From Myxococcales bacterium (lineage in GTDB: Bacteria > Myxococcota > Kuafuiibacteriia > Kuafuiibacteriales > Kuafuiibacteriaceae), in contig JAHQVK010000256.1 in NCBI GenBank assembly GCA_019634385.1, positions 1 to 37,972 of the forward strand: a stretch of DNA of 37,972 nucleotides. The letters are read 5' to 3'. Positions 25,485 through 33,737 of the stretch are shown here, in pieces. The notes under the pieces were generated by a model. The model was not told the origin of the DNA, made no database searches, and saw nothing but the letters and a program-made list of their open reading frames with translations. Made by a program: the position numbers and the translations under genes. Position 1 is the stretch's first letter. The number at the start of each line of letters is the position of its first letter.

Positions 25485-26251
25485 TGGGTGGGGGCGGACT
25501 CACCATGGAGAGCTTGTCAGTACGATTGGCCTGTGGACACATAGTGATAAAAGACGTTAGTCTTCGGTGCGAACGTGGCCATATAACTGGATTAATCGGT
25601 CCAAACGGTGCAGGTAAGAGTAGTCTTATTAAAGGTGTCTTAGGGCTGCTTCGTGTATCTGGCCTACTCCAACTAGATGGAGATAATGTCACCGAGTTTT
25701 CGTCGATTCAGCGGGCAAAAAAACTTGCTTATGTGCCGCAGCAGAGCCGTGTTGAAGGTGATCTTATGGTTCAGCAGGTGGTGGACCAAGGGCGCTTTGT
25801 TCATCGGAGTCCTATGGTTCGACCTAGTCGCTTAGATCGAGAAATCACCTCTCGTTCCTTAGAGGCGATGGGGCTGAAACTCGATCCTATGAGACGATTC
25901 CGAGAGTTGTCTCACGGTGAGCAGCAGAGGGTTTTGTTGGCCCGAGCATTAGCCACGGAGGCTACTACAATCCTACTGGATGAACCCACTGCATCCCTTG
26001 ATGTCCGCCAAGCGTTGGTTCTCCATCGTCACCTTCATTCGCTGAAAGTAAGAGGTTATTGTGTTGTGGTCGTGTTACATGACTTGAATGAGGTGAAGCA
26101 GCTAGCAGATCATGTGGTTCTTTTGCATAGAGGAAAAGTAGAGCGGGCCGGTACTGCAGATGAGGTCATAACCCGTCAGCCGATTATTGATGTCTATGGG
26201 GTAGAGTTGGTGGAGCGTGGTGGAATAGTATTCTCACTGCCTGAAACATAG
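25484..26251 (+). CDS. ABC transporter ATPase of the iron-chelate/cobalamin type
   Basis: The product is 255 residues. Walker A is GPNGAGKSS, the Q-loop is YVPQQSR, the signature is LSHGEQQR, Walker B is TTILLDEPTASLD and the H-loop is VVLHDLNEV. The DLNEV and H-loop context is typical of the FecE/BtuD/FhuC group. The start at ATG 25484 overlaps the permease stop (TGATG). ATG at 25505 would remove the first seven residues and part of the first strand, so the longer form is preferred. It pairs with the permease upstream and the binding protein downstream. Confidence 0.93.
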   Translation: MGGGGLTMESLSVRLACGHIVIKDVSLRCERGHITGLIGPNGAGKSSLIKGVLGLLRVSGLLQLDGDNVTEFSSIQRAKKLAYVPQQSRVEGDLMVQQVVDQGRFVHRSPMVRPSRLDREITSRSLEAMGLKLDPMRRFRELSHGEQQRVLLARALATEATTILLDEPTASLDVRQALVLHRHLHSLKVRGYCVVVVLHDLNEVKQLADHVVLLHRGKVERAGTADEVITRQPIIDVYGVELVERGGIVFSLPET

Positions 26252-26256
26252 GGACT

Positions 26257-27198
26257 ATGAATAGCTACTTTGGCAACATCATTGGATTAGTTATCTGCTT
26301 GGTTGCAGCGATGGGAGGAGTGCTACTTCTAGGTTTTTTTTACCCGGTCAATGTAACTAATAACATAAAAAATAGTATGGGCGCCCCACAACCCCAGGTG
26401 ATTGTAGATGCACGATCTCGTGAAGTTCCAGTGCATGAGTATCAGCGAATTGTCTCTATCAACCCGGTTGCAGATCAGCTTTTGTTGGATCTGGTTGAAC
26501 CACAAAGGCTTGTAGCTATCACGGCGACGAACCGGAGAGATCATCCGAATAGATGGCGATTCGGTGATCGAGTTGGTATCGAAATTTCGGATATGCTGGC
26601 ACCGGTACTTGCTTTGCAGCCCGACCTGGTTGTTGTTTCTAAACACACCGATGAGGCGCTTGTGAGTAGATGGAGAGAAAATGGTATAGAAGTATTTGAT
26701 CTTGGTGAAATGCGGGGTGTTCAAGATACCAAGCAGCATATTTTACTACTGTCGAAGCTACTCTCTGTGCCTTATCGAGGTAGGCGTCTAACTTCCCAGC
26801 TGATGGATAGTCTTACTGCGTTGGAGGTGGCATTGAAGGGGAAAGACCGCGTTAGGGGTTTATATCTGTTGGCCATAGGAGATAGTTTTTTTGGTGGAAC
26901 AGCTGACACAAGCTATGGAGATATATTGCATTATGGAGGGATTATTGACCAAGCAGCTGAGAGCGGCTACAGGGGATGGCCCAGGTATAGCGGGGAACAA
27001 CTTGTAGTCATGAATCCGGATCTCATAGTGACCCGCACGGGAGGCAAAGGAATTATTTGTCGCCACGAATCTCTCCGTCTGCTTAAAGCTTGTGGGGATT
27101 CAGGACAAATTGTTGAGTTACCAAGAGGATTAAGTGATGACCCTGGTTTGGGGGTTGTAGAGGCGGCTCGATTACTCCAACAGCTAGTGTATGACTAG
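26257..27198 (+). CDS. Periplasmic chelate-binding protein (BtuF/FecB-like)
   Basis: The product is 313 residues with an uncleaved or late-cleaved N-terminal membrane helix (about 7-30, no lipobox cysteine). It has the two-lobed class III binding-protein pattern: IVSINPVADQLLLDLVEPQRLVAITA in the first lobe, APVLALQPDLVVVS, then the long connecting helix and a second lobe with YGDILHYGGI and LVVMNPDLIVT. It would capture a siderophore, haem or corrinoid and hand it to the permease. It starts 5 bases after the ATPase stop and completes the three-gene importer. Anchoring by a helix instead of a lipid is slightly unusual. Its TAG stop is the first part of the repeat copy B. Confidence 0.88.
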   Translation: MNSYFGNIIGLVICLVAAMGGVLLLGFFYPVNVTNNIKNSMGAPQPQVIVDARSREVPVHEYQRIVSINPVADQLLLDLVEPQRLVAITATNRRDHPNRWRFGDRVGIEISDMLAPVLALQPDLVVVSKHTDEALVSRWRENGIEVFDLGEMRGVQDTKQHILLLSKLLSVPYRGRRLTSQLMDSLTALEVALKGKDRVRGLYLLAIGDSFFGGTADTSYGDILHYGGIIDQAAESGYRGWPRYSGEQLVVMNPDLIVTRTGGKGIICRHESLRLLKACGDSGQIVELPRGLSDDPGLGVVEAARLLQQLVYD

Positions 27199-27357
27199 CG
27201 GAGATGACGCTGCATCCCGCGTTTGTGAAGGGTCAGCCCTGGAGGGAGGGTACTGGATGTACCTAAGCGAGGGCCCAAAAGGGTGGCGAAGCCACCGAAG
27301 CCTCATACATCTGGGAAACAAGTCTCAACGCGGTCCGGAGTTTGAACACACGCCCTA
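27195..27357 (-). repeat. Copy B of the 165-bp intergenic repeat
   Basis: This is the inverted relative of 18062-18240. It keeps one terminal motif (CCGGAGTTTGAA at 27335-27346), but the other terminal inverted repeat is missing where the element meets the stop codon of the binding-protein gene. It holds a clean hairpin GGTGGC-GAA-GCCACC at 27282-27296. It lies between two convergent genes, like copy A. A third motif, AGAGTTTGAG, occurs just beyond it at 27361-27370. Confidence 0.7.
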
Positions 27358-27415
27358 ATCAGAGTTTGAGATGGCGCGGGTAGTTTGACCCTCTTGCTTC
27401 CGTATATTTGTACTA

Positions 27416-28285
27416 TCACTGACTCAGAATACTAGACGGGAAGGCGTAAGATGGGGCCGCAGTTGGTGTTTGGCTATTAGGTATGGAAATCCGTGGCGCA
27501 AAGTCGTCGGAAATCGGAAGTTCCACAGATAGTGAATTGGGTGCTGCAATCCATCTCATGATATAAGATCCCCCGACAAGTCGCAATCTTAGTTGCGCAA
27601 AGAGATGGGTTTGGCTCCAAGATTGAGGAATTTTGCCCATGGGGCTGTCGCCAATGAAGACAAGGGCTCCAGTGGGGCTGGTGATATTTATATCAACCGG
27701 CCTTCGCTGAATGGGATCGAGGTGCTCTGGGATGGGTTTGCCGTTGGGACCACACTGGACGAGCCAGGCTCCCTGGCCCTCAGGTACAAGATAGACTACG
27801 GTACTACCTTGTATCTGAAGTTGAGCTTGTACTGATGGCTTTTCACCGGTTGTTGTTTGGTAACGCCAATAGGAAACCGCGGGCAGATTAAGTACACATT
27901 TTGGTGTGGTTGATACGCTTGGTTGTAGATGAACAGTGACGCGGCCGGCGGCGGGTAGCACTTGCCGGACCGGAGTACGATCTGGTGCATGTAGGAGTAC
28001 CGCAAGCTCAGGACCCTCGGGAACTAGGAAACGTAAGGGAGCAGTGCCAAGATGTTGTCCATCAACTTCGGAGATGACCTTTACTTGTCCTACCGGGGTA
28101 GCCTCCAGTAGCACCTCGTTGTTGACATTTGCTCTCAGGGTTTCTTGGGACCATGGTTTTGTCCATAGGTCGCGGATCTCTAAGGCTGCGGTAACGAGTA
28201 GGAGAACTATTACGCCTCTACCTAGCCACCGGTTGCTCCGAGATGACGATTTTCTTGCCGGCTGTTTTGGCTGAGGGGGCCTCAC
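27416..28285 (-). CDS. Single-span membrane protein with PEGA-like repeats
   Basis: The product is 289 residues from GTG at 28285. A basic N-terminus leads to one membrane helix (about 22-42), so the rest is probably exported. The exported part is beta-rich, with two PEGA-like segments (VKVISEVDGQHLGTAPLRF, and VDINITSPTGALVFIGDSPMGKIPQ). The GTG has no ribosome site at the right distance. The strong AAAGGAG at 28304-28310 instead serves an ATG at 28298 in another frame, which reads only 26 codons unless the C5 run near 28275 is one base wrong. PEGA proteins often sit at the surface of delta-proteobacteria; the function here is unknown. Confidence 0.65.
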   Translation of the reverse strand: MRPPQPKQPARKSSSRSNRWLGRGVIVLLLVTAALEIRDLWTKPWSQETLRANVNNEVLLEATPVGQVKVISEVDGQHLGTAPLRFLVPEGPELAVLLHAPDRTPVRQVLPAAGRVTVHLQPSVSTTPKCVLNLPAVSYWRYQTTTGEKPSVQAQLQIQGSTVVYLVPEGQGAWLVQCGPNGKPIPEHLDPIQRRPVDINITSPTGALVFIGDSPMGKIPQSWSQTHLFAQLRLRLVGGSYIMRWIAAPNSLSVELPISDDFAPRISIPNSQTPTAAPSYAFPSSILSQ

Positions 28286-28298
28286 AGAGGATATTCAT
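28218..28298 (-). CDS. 26-codon frame with strong ribosome site overlapping the PEGA gene start
   Basis: The frame runs from ATG at 28298, 5 bases after AAAGGAG, to TAG at 28218-28220 (MNILCEAPSAKTAGKK...). It overlaps the first part of the PEGA-like gene in a different frame. It may be a leader peptide, or the true N-terminus of the PEGA-like protein separated from it by a one-base error or frameshift in the CCCCC run. Confidence 0.35.
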   Translation of the reverse strand: MNILCEAPSAKTAGKKIVISEQPVAR

Positions 28299-28488
28299 AT
28301 GCTCTCCTTTTGCTGGAGGCTACGACCGTTACCGGGATAATTCATTGTTCCGATCCATTTCGCGCAACAAGGTGCTCAATGGCGGCTTTGGAGGGCAACA
28401 GGACGCGTAAAGTCGCAGATGGCTGCTCATGAAAGCCAATCTGCTAACGTAGGGTCGGCGTTTCTGGGGAGGTAAGCATAGTGGGTCT

Positions 28489-30678
28489 ATGCTCCTTCAG
28501 CCTGGCTGGCGATCATCTTCCGTCGGGGATGAGCTCATTGTCCCCAAACCGATCAGCAGCGAGAATGTCGTTTGTTCTCGCCCGGTGTTGGTGGTGGATG
28601 CGGATGCTTCGCCCTGGGTCGCTGCGCTTAGCGCCGCCGGATTTTGGGTTATTCGGGTTAGTGAAGAGGAAGCACTTGCAACTTTTCATCGAGACTCAAC
28701 CCCAGTGCTGGGGATTATGCGAATCGGTCTGTTTGTTAAGTTCACCGCAGAAGGTGTTCTGCCGCCAGACCGGCGGTGGCTGTTGGTGACTGATGCGTGG
28801 GAACCAGCTGCCAACGTTGTAGATGATACCCACGGTGTCATTCACCTACCTTTTGAACCTCACGTTCTGGTTAACCGAGTGCGATCTTTCCTGGCGAAGA
28901 TTGGGTCAGAGTTACCACCTCATGCCCATCAAGTGCCATGGCCGGAAGGTGAGACAATGGTAGCTAGGAATGGAGTGCTAAGAGGTAAACTCAATGGTCG
29001 GTTAGATTTTGCCTCTTTGCTCGGAAGTCTGATACGCCGGCGTTACACTGGCGCGCTTCTACTACGCCGAGACAGCATCAAGAAAGTCGTCTATCTGCGG
29101 GATGGTCAGCCGACCTTCGTTCGCTCTAACCTCCTTGGTGAATGTCTGGGTCAGCAGATGGTAGCAAGTCGGTTGATATCGGAATCTGTGTGTGCCCGGG
29201 CTCTTGAGAACAAGCGAGGAGATGGGCCTCCATTGGGTCAAGTATTGATGGACATGGGTGAAATATCGGAACTCAACTTACGCGTAGCGCTCCAAAGTCA
29301 GCTTGAGCACAAGATGCTTGATATGTTTTCGTGGCAAACTGGAGAATATCGTACCATCCAGGGGCACCACGGGGCTGCGGCCGTGGCCCTCGAACCTTCG
29401 ACCGCTCTGCTCATGTATCAAGGGCTGTATCACATCTCTGATACCGCTGGTCTTATCGCGATGCTTTATCCAATACGAAAATGTCATTTGTTGGTGGCAA
29501 GCCAAGCGAGCCACGACCTGGCAAACTTGATGCATCCCGAAGCTTGGCGGGCTTTGTTGAGTTCGAGAAGTACGGAAGTTGGAACGCTTCTCGCGGAGAA
29601 GAACGTAGATCGGGCCAGTCGTGTACGGTTAATTGTTGCGTTGGGATTGGTTGGCCATCTGCGATTGTTTGCTCCTAAGGAACCTTGCCCACCACAAGCA
29701 TCAGACCAGGTGTGGGGTCGAGGGCTTCGGTGGCGTACTGAGCTTCAGACTGAAGCATCGTCGACTAGTAACCCGCAAGATATCTTGCGGGTATCGGTTT
29801 GGCCAGCGAACGTGACCAAGAATGAGGAAGTTAAGCCACCACGAGGGTTGGTGTTTTGTTCCCATTCATCTGGTGAGCACAATGTTGTGCAGGGTGATGA
29901 ACTAGTGCCCTCACCATTTATGGATGAAGAGTTTTCATCTACAGACGACTCTTTTCAGGAAGACCTAAGGTTAGATTGGATGTCTGCTTTGTTATCATCA
30001 TCACCGGAAGGTGGAGAAGGCTTCGAATCCAATTTTGAAGATATTGAAAATACTAAAGAGCTTGATGTTGAACCGATCGCATTTGAGCGACTGCGTGAAA
30101 GATACGGCTCAGTGTTAGATGAGAGCCCCTGGGGTCGACTAGATTTAATCCCGGGAAACTATGAGGTTCAAGAAATTCATCGAGCTTATGTTGCGGTTAG
30201 GGTGCGACTGGAAAGTGATGTCTCTGCGGATAGCCGGCTAAGTGGCCGATGTGCGCATCTCGCTGAGTCGGCATTAGTTGTGCTTGATGACGCTCGGGCT
30301 GATTTGATGCACCCCGATGCATCTCGACGGCAAAGAAGCGAGGAGCAGCCGACTCGGCCAACTTGGCTGCTGGCTTTGGAGGCCTTTGAGGCTGGATTAT
30401 ATGCTTTGTCTGCCGGTGATGAGGCAACAGCTGAAACCTACTTTGCTGAAGCATCAATGATGGAACCAAAAGTGCCCGAGTATCAATATTATCGTTTGGC
30501 CTGTCGAGCGACTAGCAGGAAATGCTTTGAGCAACGCTTAGGAGAGGTATCTAATGGGCTTGTAGGAGAGAGATATTTTGCTGAAGGTCCCGAAGGAGCC
30601 GTGCCTGAACTCCCGAGTCGTGAACGGGGTCGGACGATCGTACCTAGAGCTTGGTCTGGTTGGCTTAACCAAGGATAA
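28489..30678 (+). CDS. Pseudo-receiver / DUF4388-PATAN / J-like multidomain signalling protein
   Basis: The product is 729 residues. Residues about 30-137 resemble a receiver (RPVLVVDADASPWVAALSAAGF), but the phosphoacceptor Asp is absent (PVLGIMRIGL) and the switch lysine is lost (HLPFEP). Residues about 160-300 are a DUF4388/PATAN-type domain (GALLLRRDSIKKVVYLRDGQP, then GPPLGQVLMDMGEI). After an acidic linker, residues about 535-620 look like a degenerate DnaJ domain (YEVQEIHRAYVAV) lacking the HPD motif. The C-terminus is TPR-like (ALEAFEAGLYALSAGDEATAETYFAEAS). The layout is typical of myxobacterial scaffold proteins. The first in-frame start is ATG 28489, but the best ribosome site (GGGAGG) sits 16 bases away. 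Confidence 0.75.
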   Translation: MLLQPGWRSSSVGDELIVPKPISSENVVCSRPVLVVDADASPWVAALSAAGFWVIRVSEEEALATFHRDSTPVLGIMRIGLFVKFTAEGVLPPDRRWLLVTDAWEPAANVVDDTHGVIHLPFEPHVLVNRVRSFLAKIGSELPPHAHQVPWPEGETMVARNGVLRGKLNGRLDFASLLGSLIRRRYTGALLLRRDSIKKVVYLRDGQPTFVRSNLLGECLGQQMVASRLISESVCARALENKRGDGPPLGQVLMDMGEISELNLRVALQSQLEHKMLDMFSWQTGEYRTIQGHHGAAAVALEPSTALLMYQGLYHISDTAGLIAMLYPIRKCHLLVASQASHDLANLMHPEAWRALLSSRSTEVGTLLAEKNVDRASRVRLIVALGLVGHLRLFAPKEPCPPQASDQVWGRGLRWRTELQTEASSTSNPQDILRVSVWPANVTKNEEVKPPRGLVFCSHSSGEHNVVQGDELVPSPFMDEEFSSTDDSFQEDLRLDWMSALLSSSPEGGEGFESNFEDIENTKELDVEPIAFERLRERYGSVLDESPWGRLDLIPGNYEVQEIHRAYVAVRVRLESDVSADSRLSGRCAHLAESALVVLDDARADLMHPDASRRQRSEEQPTRPTWLLALEAFEAGLYALSAGDEATAETYFAEASMMEPKVPEYQYYRLACRATSRKCFEQRLGEVSNGLVGERYFAEGPEGAVPELPSRERGRTIVPRAWSGWLNQG

Positions 30679-30971
30679 AATGGCTAGGGCCAGAGGTTAA
30701 GGACACGTCCTAGGGTGCGGTTCTTTCCGGCAGAAATCCCTTGGGTTGAACGCAAGTTCCTACTTCGCAGCGGGGCTTAAGCCCCGCTGCGCGACCACTT
30801 GGTGATTCTGTCAGAATCACCAAGTGGTCTTTGCTGTATCTTTTCCTGACCGGGGCAATAATTGAATGTCTCCAAGTAACAACAGTGCCCCGCTCCCAAG
30901 TCGTCAATGGGGTCAGACGGTATGGTAGATGGTGCCCTAGGCACATGTTGCGGTTGGCTTAACCAAGAATA
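30658..30971 (+). repeat. 20-bp direct repeat flanking the intergenic palindromes
   Basis: GGTTGGCTTAACCAAGGATA (30658-30677, the last codons of the preceding gene) recurs as GGTTGGCTTAACCAAGAATA at 30952-30971, matching at 19 of 20 positions. The 274 bases between them include the palindromic repeat at 30741-30841. This may mark an insertion or a local duplication of the gene end. Confidence 0.5.
30741..30841 (+). repeat. Copy 2 of the three-copy palindromic repeat, with two perfect hairpins
   Basis: A 26-bp perfect palindrome (30766-30791, centred on GGGGCTTAAGCCCC) is followed, after one base, by an 18-bp perfect stem with a single-base loop (30793-30829, GACCACTTGGTGATTCTG and its complement), then TTTGCTG. 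It lies in the 321-base gap between the convergent 729-residue protein gene (+) and the PilZ gene (-). The second hairpin could terminate transcription from the left. No gene is seen elsewhere in 30679-30999. Confidence 0.8.
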
Positions 30972-30999
30972 GAGAGGCTGAGGTGCGGCTACTTACCTC

Positions 31000-31407
31000 T
31001 CACCGGCCGGGCATAGTTGGCGGCGGAGGAGGGTTTTTATCTACATCGAGGAGCCATTGTCGTATGCGCCGCTCGTCGCCAGGAGCAAATTGCTCAAAGG
31101 CTGCACCTACCCGGAACCGTCCATCGTCTCGGAGTTCTTGCCACACCATACGGGCGCTTACTTTTAGGATTTCGACCTCTTTCCCCTGCGGTATATACAG
31201 CAGCACTCGGAAGCGTTCACCGTCCTCTAGAGGCTCTGGTAGTTCGAAGCAAATCCCTGACGGGCTCATATTGATGCTCGTACTCGATAGGCCTTCTTGG
31301 TACCTTTCTACTTCTACTCTAATTTCGACGGGCTTTCGTAAAAAGCGCTTAAGTCGTGCGTTTTCGCCCGCGCCGGGCTTACTCCTGTCGGGTGCGTCGG
31401 ACTGCAT
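31000..31407 (-). CDS. PilZ domain protein
   Basis: The product is 135 residues and is essentially a single PilZ domain. The first c-di-GMP motif is K20-RFL-R24 (lysine in place of the usual first arginine of RxxxR). The second is complete (N46-M-S48-PS-G51, context SINMSPSGICFEL). The barrel continues with GERFRVLLYIPQG and GRFRVGAAFEQF. The C-terminal tail is proline-rich. It probably binds c-di-GMP and relays it to motility or polysaccharide export; the Lys substitution may weaken binding. It is transcribed divergently from the small ORF and histidine kinase, with 126 bases between the starts. Confidence 0.85.
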   Translation of the reverse strand: MQSDAPDRSKPGAGENARLKRFLRKPVEIRVEVERYQEGLSSTSINMSPSGICFELPEPLEDGERFRVLLYIPQGKEVEILKVSARMVWQELRDDGRFRVGAAFEQFAPGDERRIRQWLLDVDKNPPPPPTMPGR

Positions 31408-31533
31408 GGTTAAAAACCGTTGTTTAAAGTACGGCTTCCCGTCGTTCGTGGCAACTGCACTGCCACTGGTGTTTTTATGGATGCACCAGACGATAGGCTC
31501 ACCCGGCCCAAAAAGTGACCAAGGAGAACCTCA

Positions 31534-31662
31534 ATGCGTCTTTTCGCCTCGGTCTGGGATTCATCTGCAGGGCTTGCGTTACTCGAAACAAGTTGGAGCG
31601 GCAGCGTTGCGCTACTGTACACCTCTCCCCAGCGTTTGGTTGAGGTCAGTGGAAACGCATGA
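31534..31662 (+). CDS. 42-residue small ORF translationally coupled to the histidine kinase
   Basis: The frame begins ATG at 31534 (MRLFASVWDSSAGL...) and ends TGA at 31660-31662, inside the ATGA that also starts the histidine kinase (ATG 31659). It has the best ribosome site in this region: AAGGAG at 31521-31526, 7 bases before the ATG. The sequence has moderate hydrophobicity but no evident signal peptide or family. Either it is a real small protein regulating the kinase, or it is a leader whose translation delivers ribosomes to the kinase start, which has only a weak GGA of its own. Confidence 0.55.
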   Translation: MRLFASVWDSSAGLALLETSWSGSVALLYTSPQRLVEVSGNA

Positions 31663-33737
31663 GTCATCAGCCTTCGTCCGTCGACATGAGACCAACTGGG
31701 GTGGGTACAGCCCCGCCGACCAGTCCTTCCGCTGATCGGTGTTTCACTGATGAACTTCAGCGGTTTCAGGCGGAATTGCAGGCGCAAAACGACGATTTGC
31801 GTGCGACCCAAAACCACCTTGAAGCCTCAAGACTTGAGTATTTTCAGTTATTTAATGACTCACCTATTCCCATGGTTGTGACCGATGGTCGGGGTTTGGT
31901 GGTCAAGATGAACAAGAGTGCTCACAACATGCTTGATGTGCCCGCGGAAACCATTCACAGGGGTTCCCTGATCGCCTGGGTAGTGCCAGAGTATTATGAG
32001 CAGTTTTATAACCACCTCAGTAAGGCCTGTCGCTGTCCGGAACGAGTGAGCACAGAAGTTGAACTGACCGGAACATCAGGGCATTGGACCGTACGCTTAG
32101 TCACAGATCCCTTCGGTCCCGAGCAGATCTTAACGGCGATCGTAGATATTACCGAAATTAGAGAGACAGAGCGTGCTCTGAGGCAAACGGAGAGTCGGTA
32201 TCGTCGATTGTTTTCGGCGAGTAGAGATGCCTTGTTTGTGATCGAAGCTGAGAGCGCAAAGATTTTACACGCCAATCGGGCAGCAGCGGACATCTTACGA
32301 GCCCCGAATGAAGAAGTTCTGACCGGCCGATCGGTGTACGACTACGTTCCAGCCGAACAGAGAGGGGCGTGGCGAGGGTTGGTAGCTTCAGTGCTTGATG
32401 CTCGGGAGCCAGCGCAGGTCGTGGAGTTGACATTTGGCCGTGGTTACGAGGAGTTACTAGCAGAAGTTCGACTGTCTTTGGTTGAGCTAGAGCCGCCGAC
32501 TTTACTTGCGAATATCCGGGATGTTCGGGATCGACAGAAATTGATTGAGGAGCGCTATGCTCTCGAGGACCGATTGTCCCAGGTTGAAAAGATGGAAGCG
32601 CTGGGGACCTTGGCTGGCGGGGTGGCTCACGACATGAACAACATGCTCACTGCGGTGCGGATGGCAGCGTCAAGTTTGGTGGAGGATCTCCCTAAAGACA
32701 GCAGTGAGCGGGATGATGCCGAAGCGATTATGACTGCCTGTACGAGATTCTCGCGCCTGGTGGAGAATCTCTTGGGTTTTGCGAAACGGGAGCCGGGCAC
32801 AAAACGCTTGGCGCGACTGTCGGAAGTGGTTCGAGAAGTCACTTCGTTGGTTGAAAGTCATATTAAGCGCACTGGAGTTCGTCTGGATGCCGAGCTGGAG
32901 CTTCCCAACCTACAGGTTGAAGCAGATCCCTCTCGCCTGGCACAATCATTGATGAATCTGGTTCTCAATGCCCTTGATGAATTGCCCGCTGTTGCCGAGA
33001 GCAGAATTATTATTCGAGCGAAACGGGCTCATCGTGATGATTTACAAGTCCCGGAAGAAGTGGAGGGGAACGACTTTGTTTGTATCTCGGTGGAAGACAA
33101 CGGCCCGGGTATGCCTCCTAAGGTAAGAGCACGAGCGTTTGATCCCTTCTTTACGACGAAGCCTGAAGGCCGCGGAACCGGACTGGGATTAGCCGTTGTT
33201 TACAGAAATGTAAGACATTTTGGTGGTTGGGTAACGATAGATAGTGAAGTTGGCCAGGGCACTCGGGTGGATATGTTTGTTCACCGGGCTTCGGTGGTGT
33301 CTCATCCGCCCTCAGTGAGTGTTGCGGATGAAAATCGGCCACAACAGCCGAGGGTGCTCGTTGTTGAAGACGAAGAACTGGTAGCGAAGTCCGTGGGGCG
33401 ATTTTTGCGGCGATGCGGATTTGTGGTTAGGGTCGCTCAGAATGGACGTGAAGGGGTTGAAATTTTTGAGGAGGTTGCTCCGGATGTTATCCTGCTAGAC
33501 GTGGTAATGCCGGAGATGGATGGTCCAACGTGCGCTCGCAGATTGCGAGAGATTCAGCCCAAGGTTCCTATTCTCTACTACTCGGCCCATTTACGAGAGC
33601 ATGGAGTGGACGATTTGGGTCTCGATATTCATACAGCGTTTTTGGAGAAACCGTTTGAATTCCAAGATCTTCGTGACCGGTTACTCCGGCTTATGCAGGC
33701 TTCTAGTCCGACCCAAGCGGAGCAACCAGGAAATTGA
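31659..33737 (+). CDS. Hybrid sensor histidine kinase (PAS-PAS-HisKA-HATPase-REC)
   Basis: The product is 692 residues. A short coiled coil is followed by two PAS domains (about 48-168 and 175-295). The dimerisation domain has the H-box EALGTLAGGVAHDMNNML (H324). The ATPase has N-box LMNLVLNALDEL, G1 EDNGPGMPP, F-box FDPFFTTKPEGRGTGLGL. A C-terminal receiver follows with D614 (ILLDVVMPEMDG) and conserved lysine (EKPFEF). No membrane helix occurs, so it is a cytoplasmic sensor, perhaps of redox or small ligands through PAS. It overlaps the small ORF at ATGA. Its 3' end overlaps the convergent hydrolase gene by 35 bases. No separate response regulator is adjacent. Confidence 0.93.
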   Translation: MSHQPSSVDMRPTGVGTAPPTSPSADRCFTDELQRFQAELQAQNDDLRATQNHLEASRLEYFQLFNDSPIPMVVTDGRGLVVKMNKSAHNMLDVPAETIHRGSLIAWVVPEYYEQFYNHLSKACRCPERVSTEVELTGTSGHWTVRLVTDPFGPEQILTAIVDITEIRETERALRQTESRYRRLFSASRDALFVIEAESAKILHANRAAADILRAPNEEVLTGRSVYDYVPAEQRGAWRGLVASVLDAREPAQVVELTFGRGYEELLAEVRLSLVELEPPTLLANIRDVRDRQKLIEERYALEDRLSQVEKMEALGTLAGGVAHDMNNMLTAVRMAASSLVEDLPKDSSERDDAEAIMTACTRFSRLVENLLGFAKREPGTKRLARLSEVVREVTSLVESHIKRTGVRLDAELELPNLQVEADPSRLAQSLMNLVLNALDELPAVAESRIIIRAKRAHRDDLQVPEEVEGNDFVCISVEDNGPGMPPKVRARAFDPFFTTKPEGRGTGLGLAVVYRNVRHFGGWVTIDSEVGQGTRVDMFVHRASVVSHPPSVSVADENRPQQPRVLVVEDEELVAKSVGRFLRRCGFVVRVAQNGREGVEIFEEVAPDVILLDVVMPEMDGPTCARRLREIQPKVPILYYSAHLREHGVDDLGLDIHTAFLEKPFEFQDLRDRLLRLMQASSPTQAEQPGN

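Noticed and set aside
30983-31735. A 250-codon plus-strand frame covering the PilZ gene
   Set aside because: It runs antisense to a clear PilZ domain, its residues are low-complexity Ser/Arg-rich, and it matches no family.
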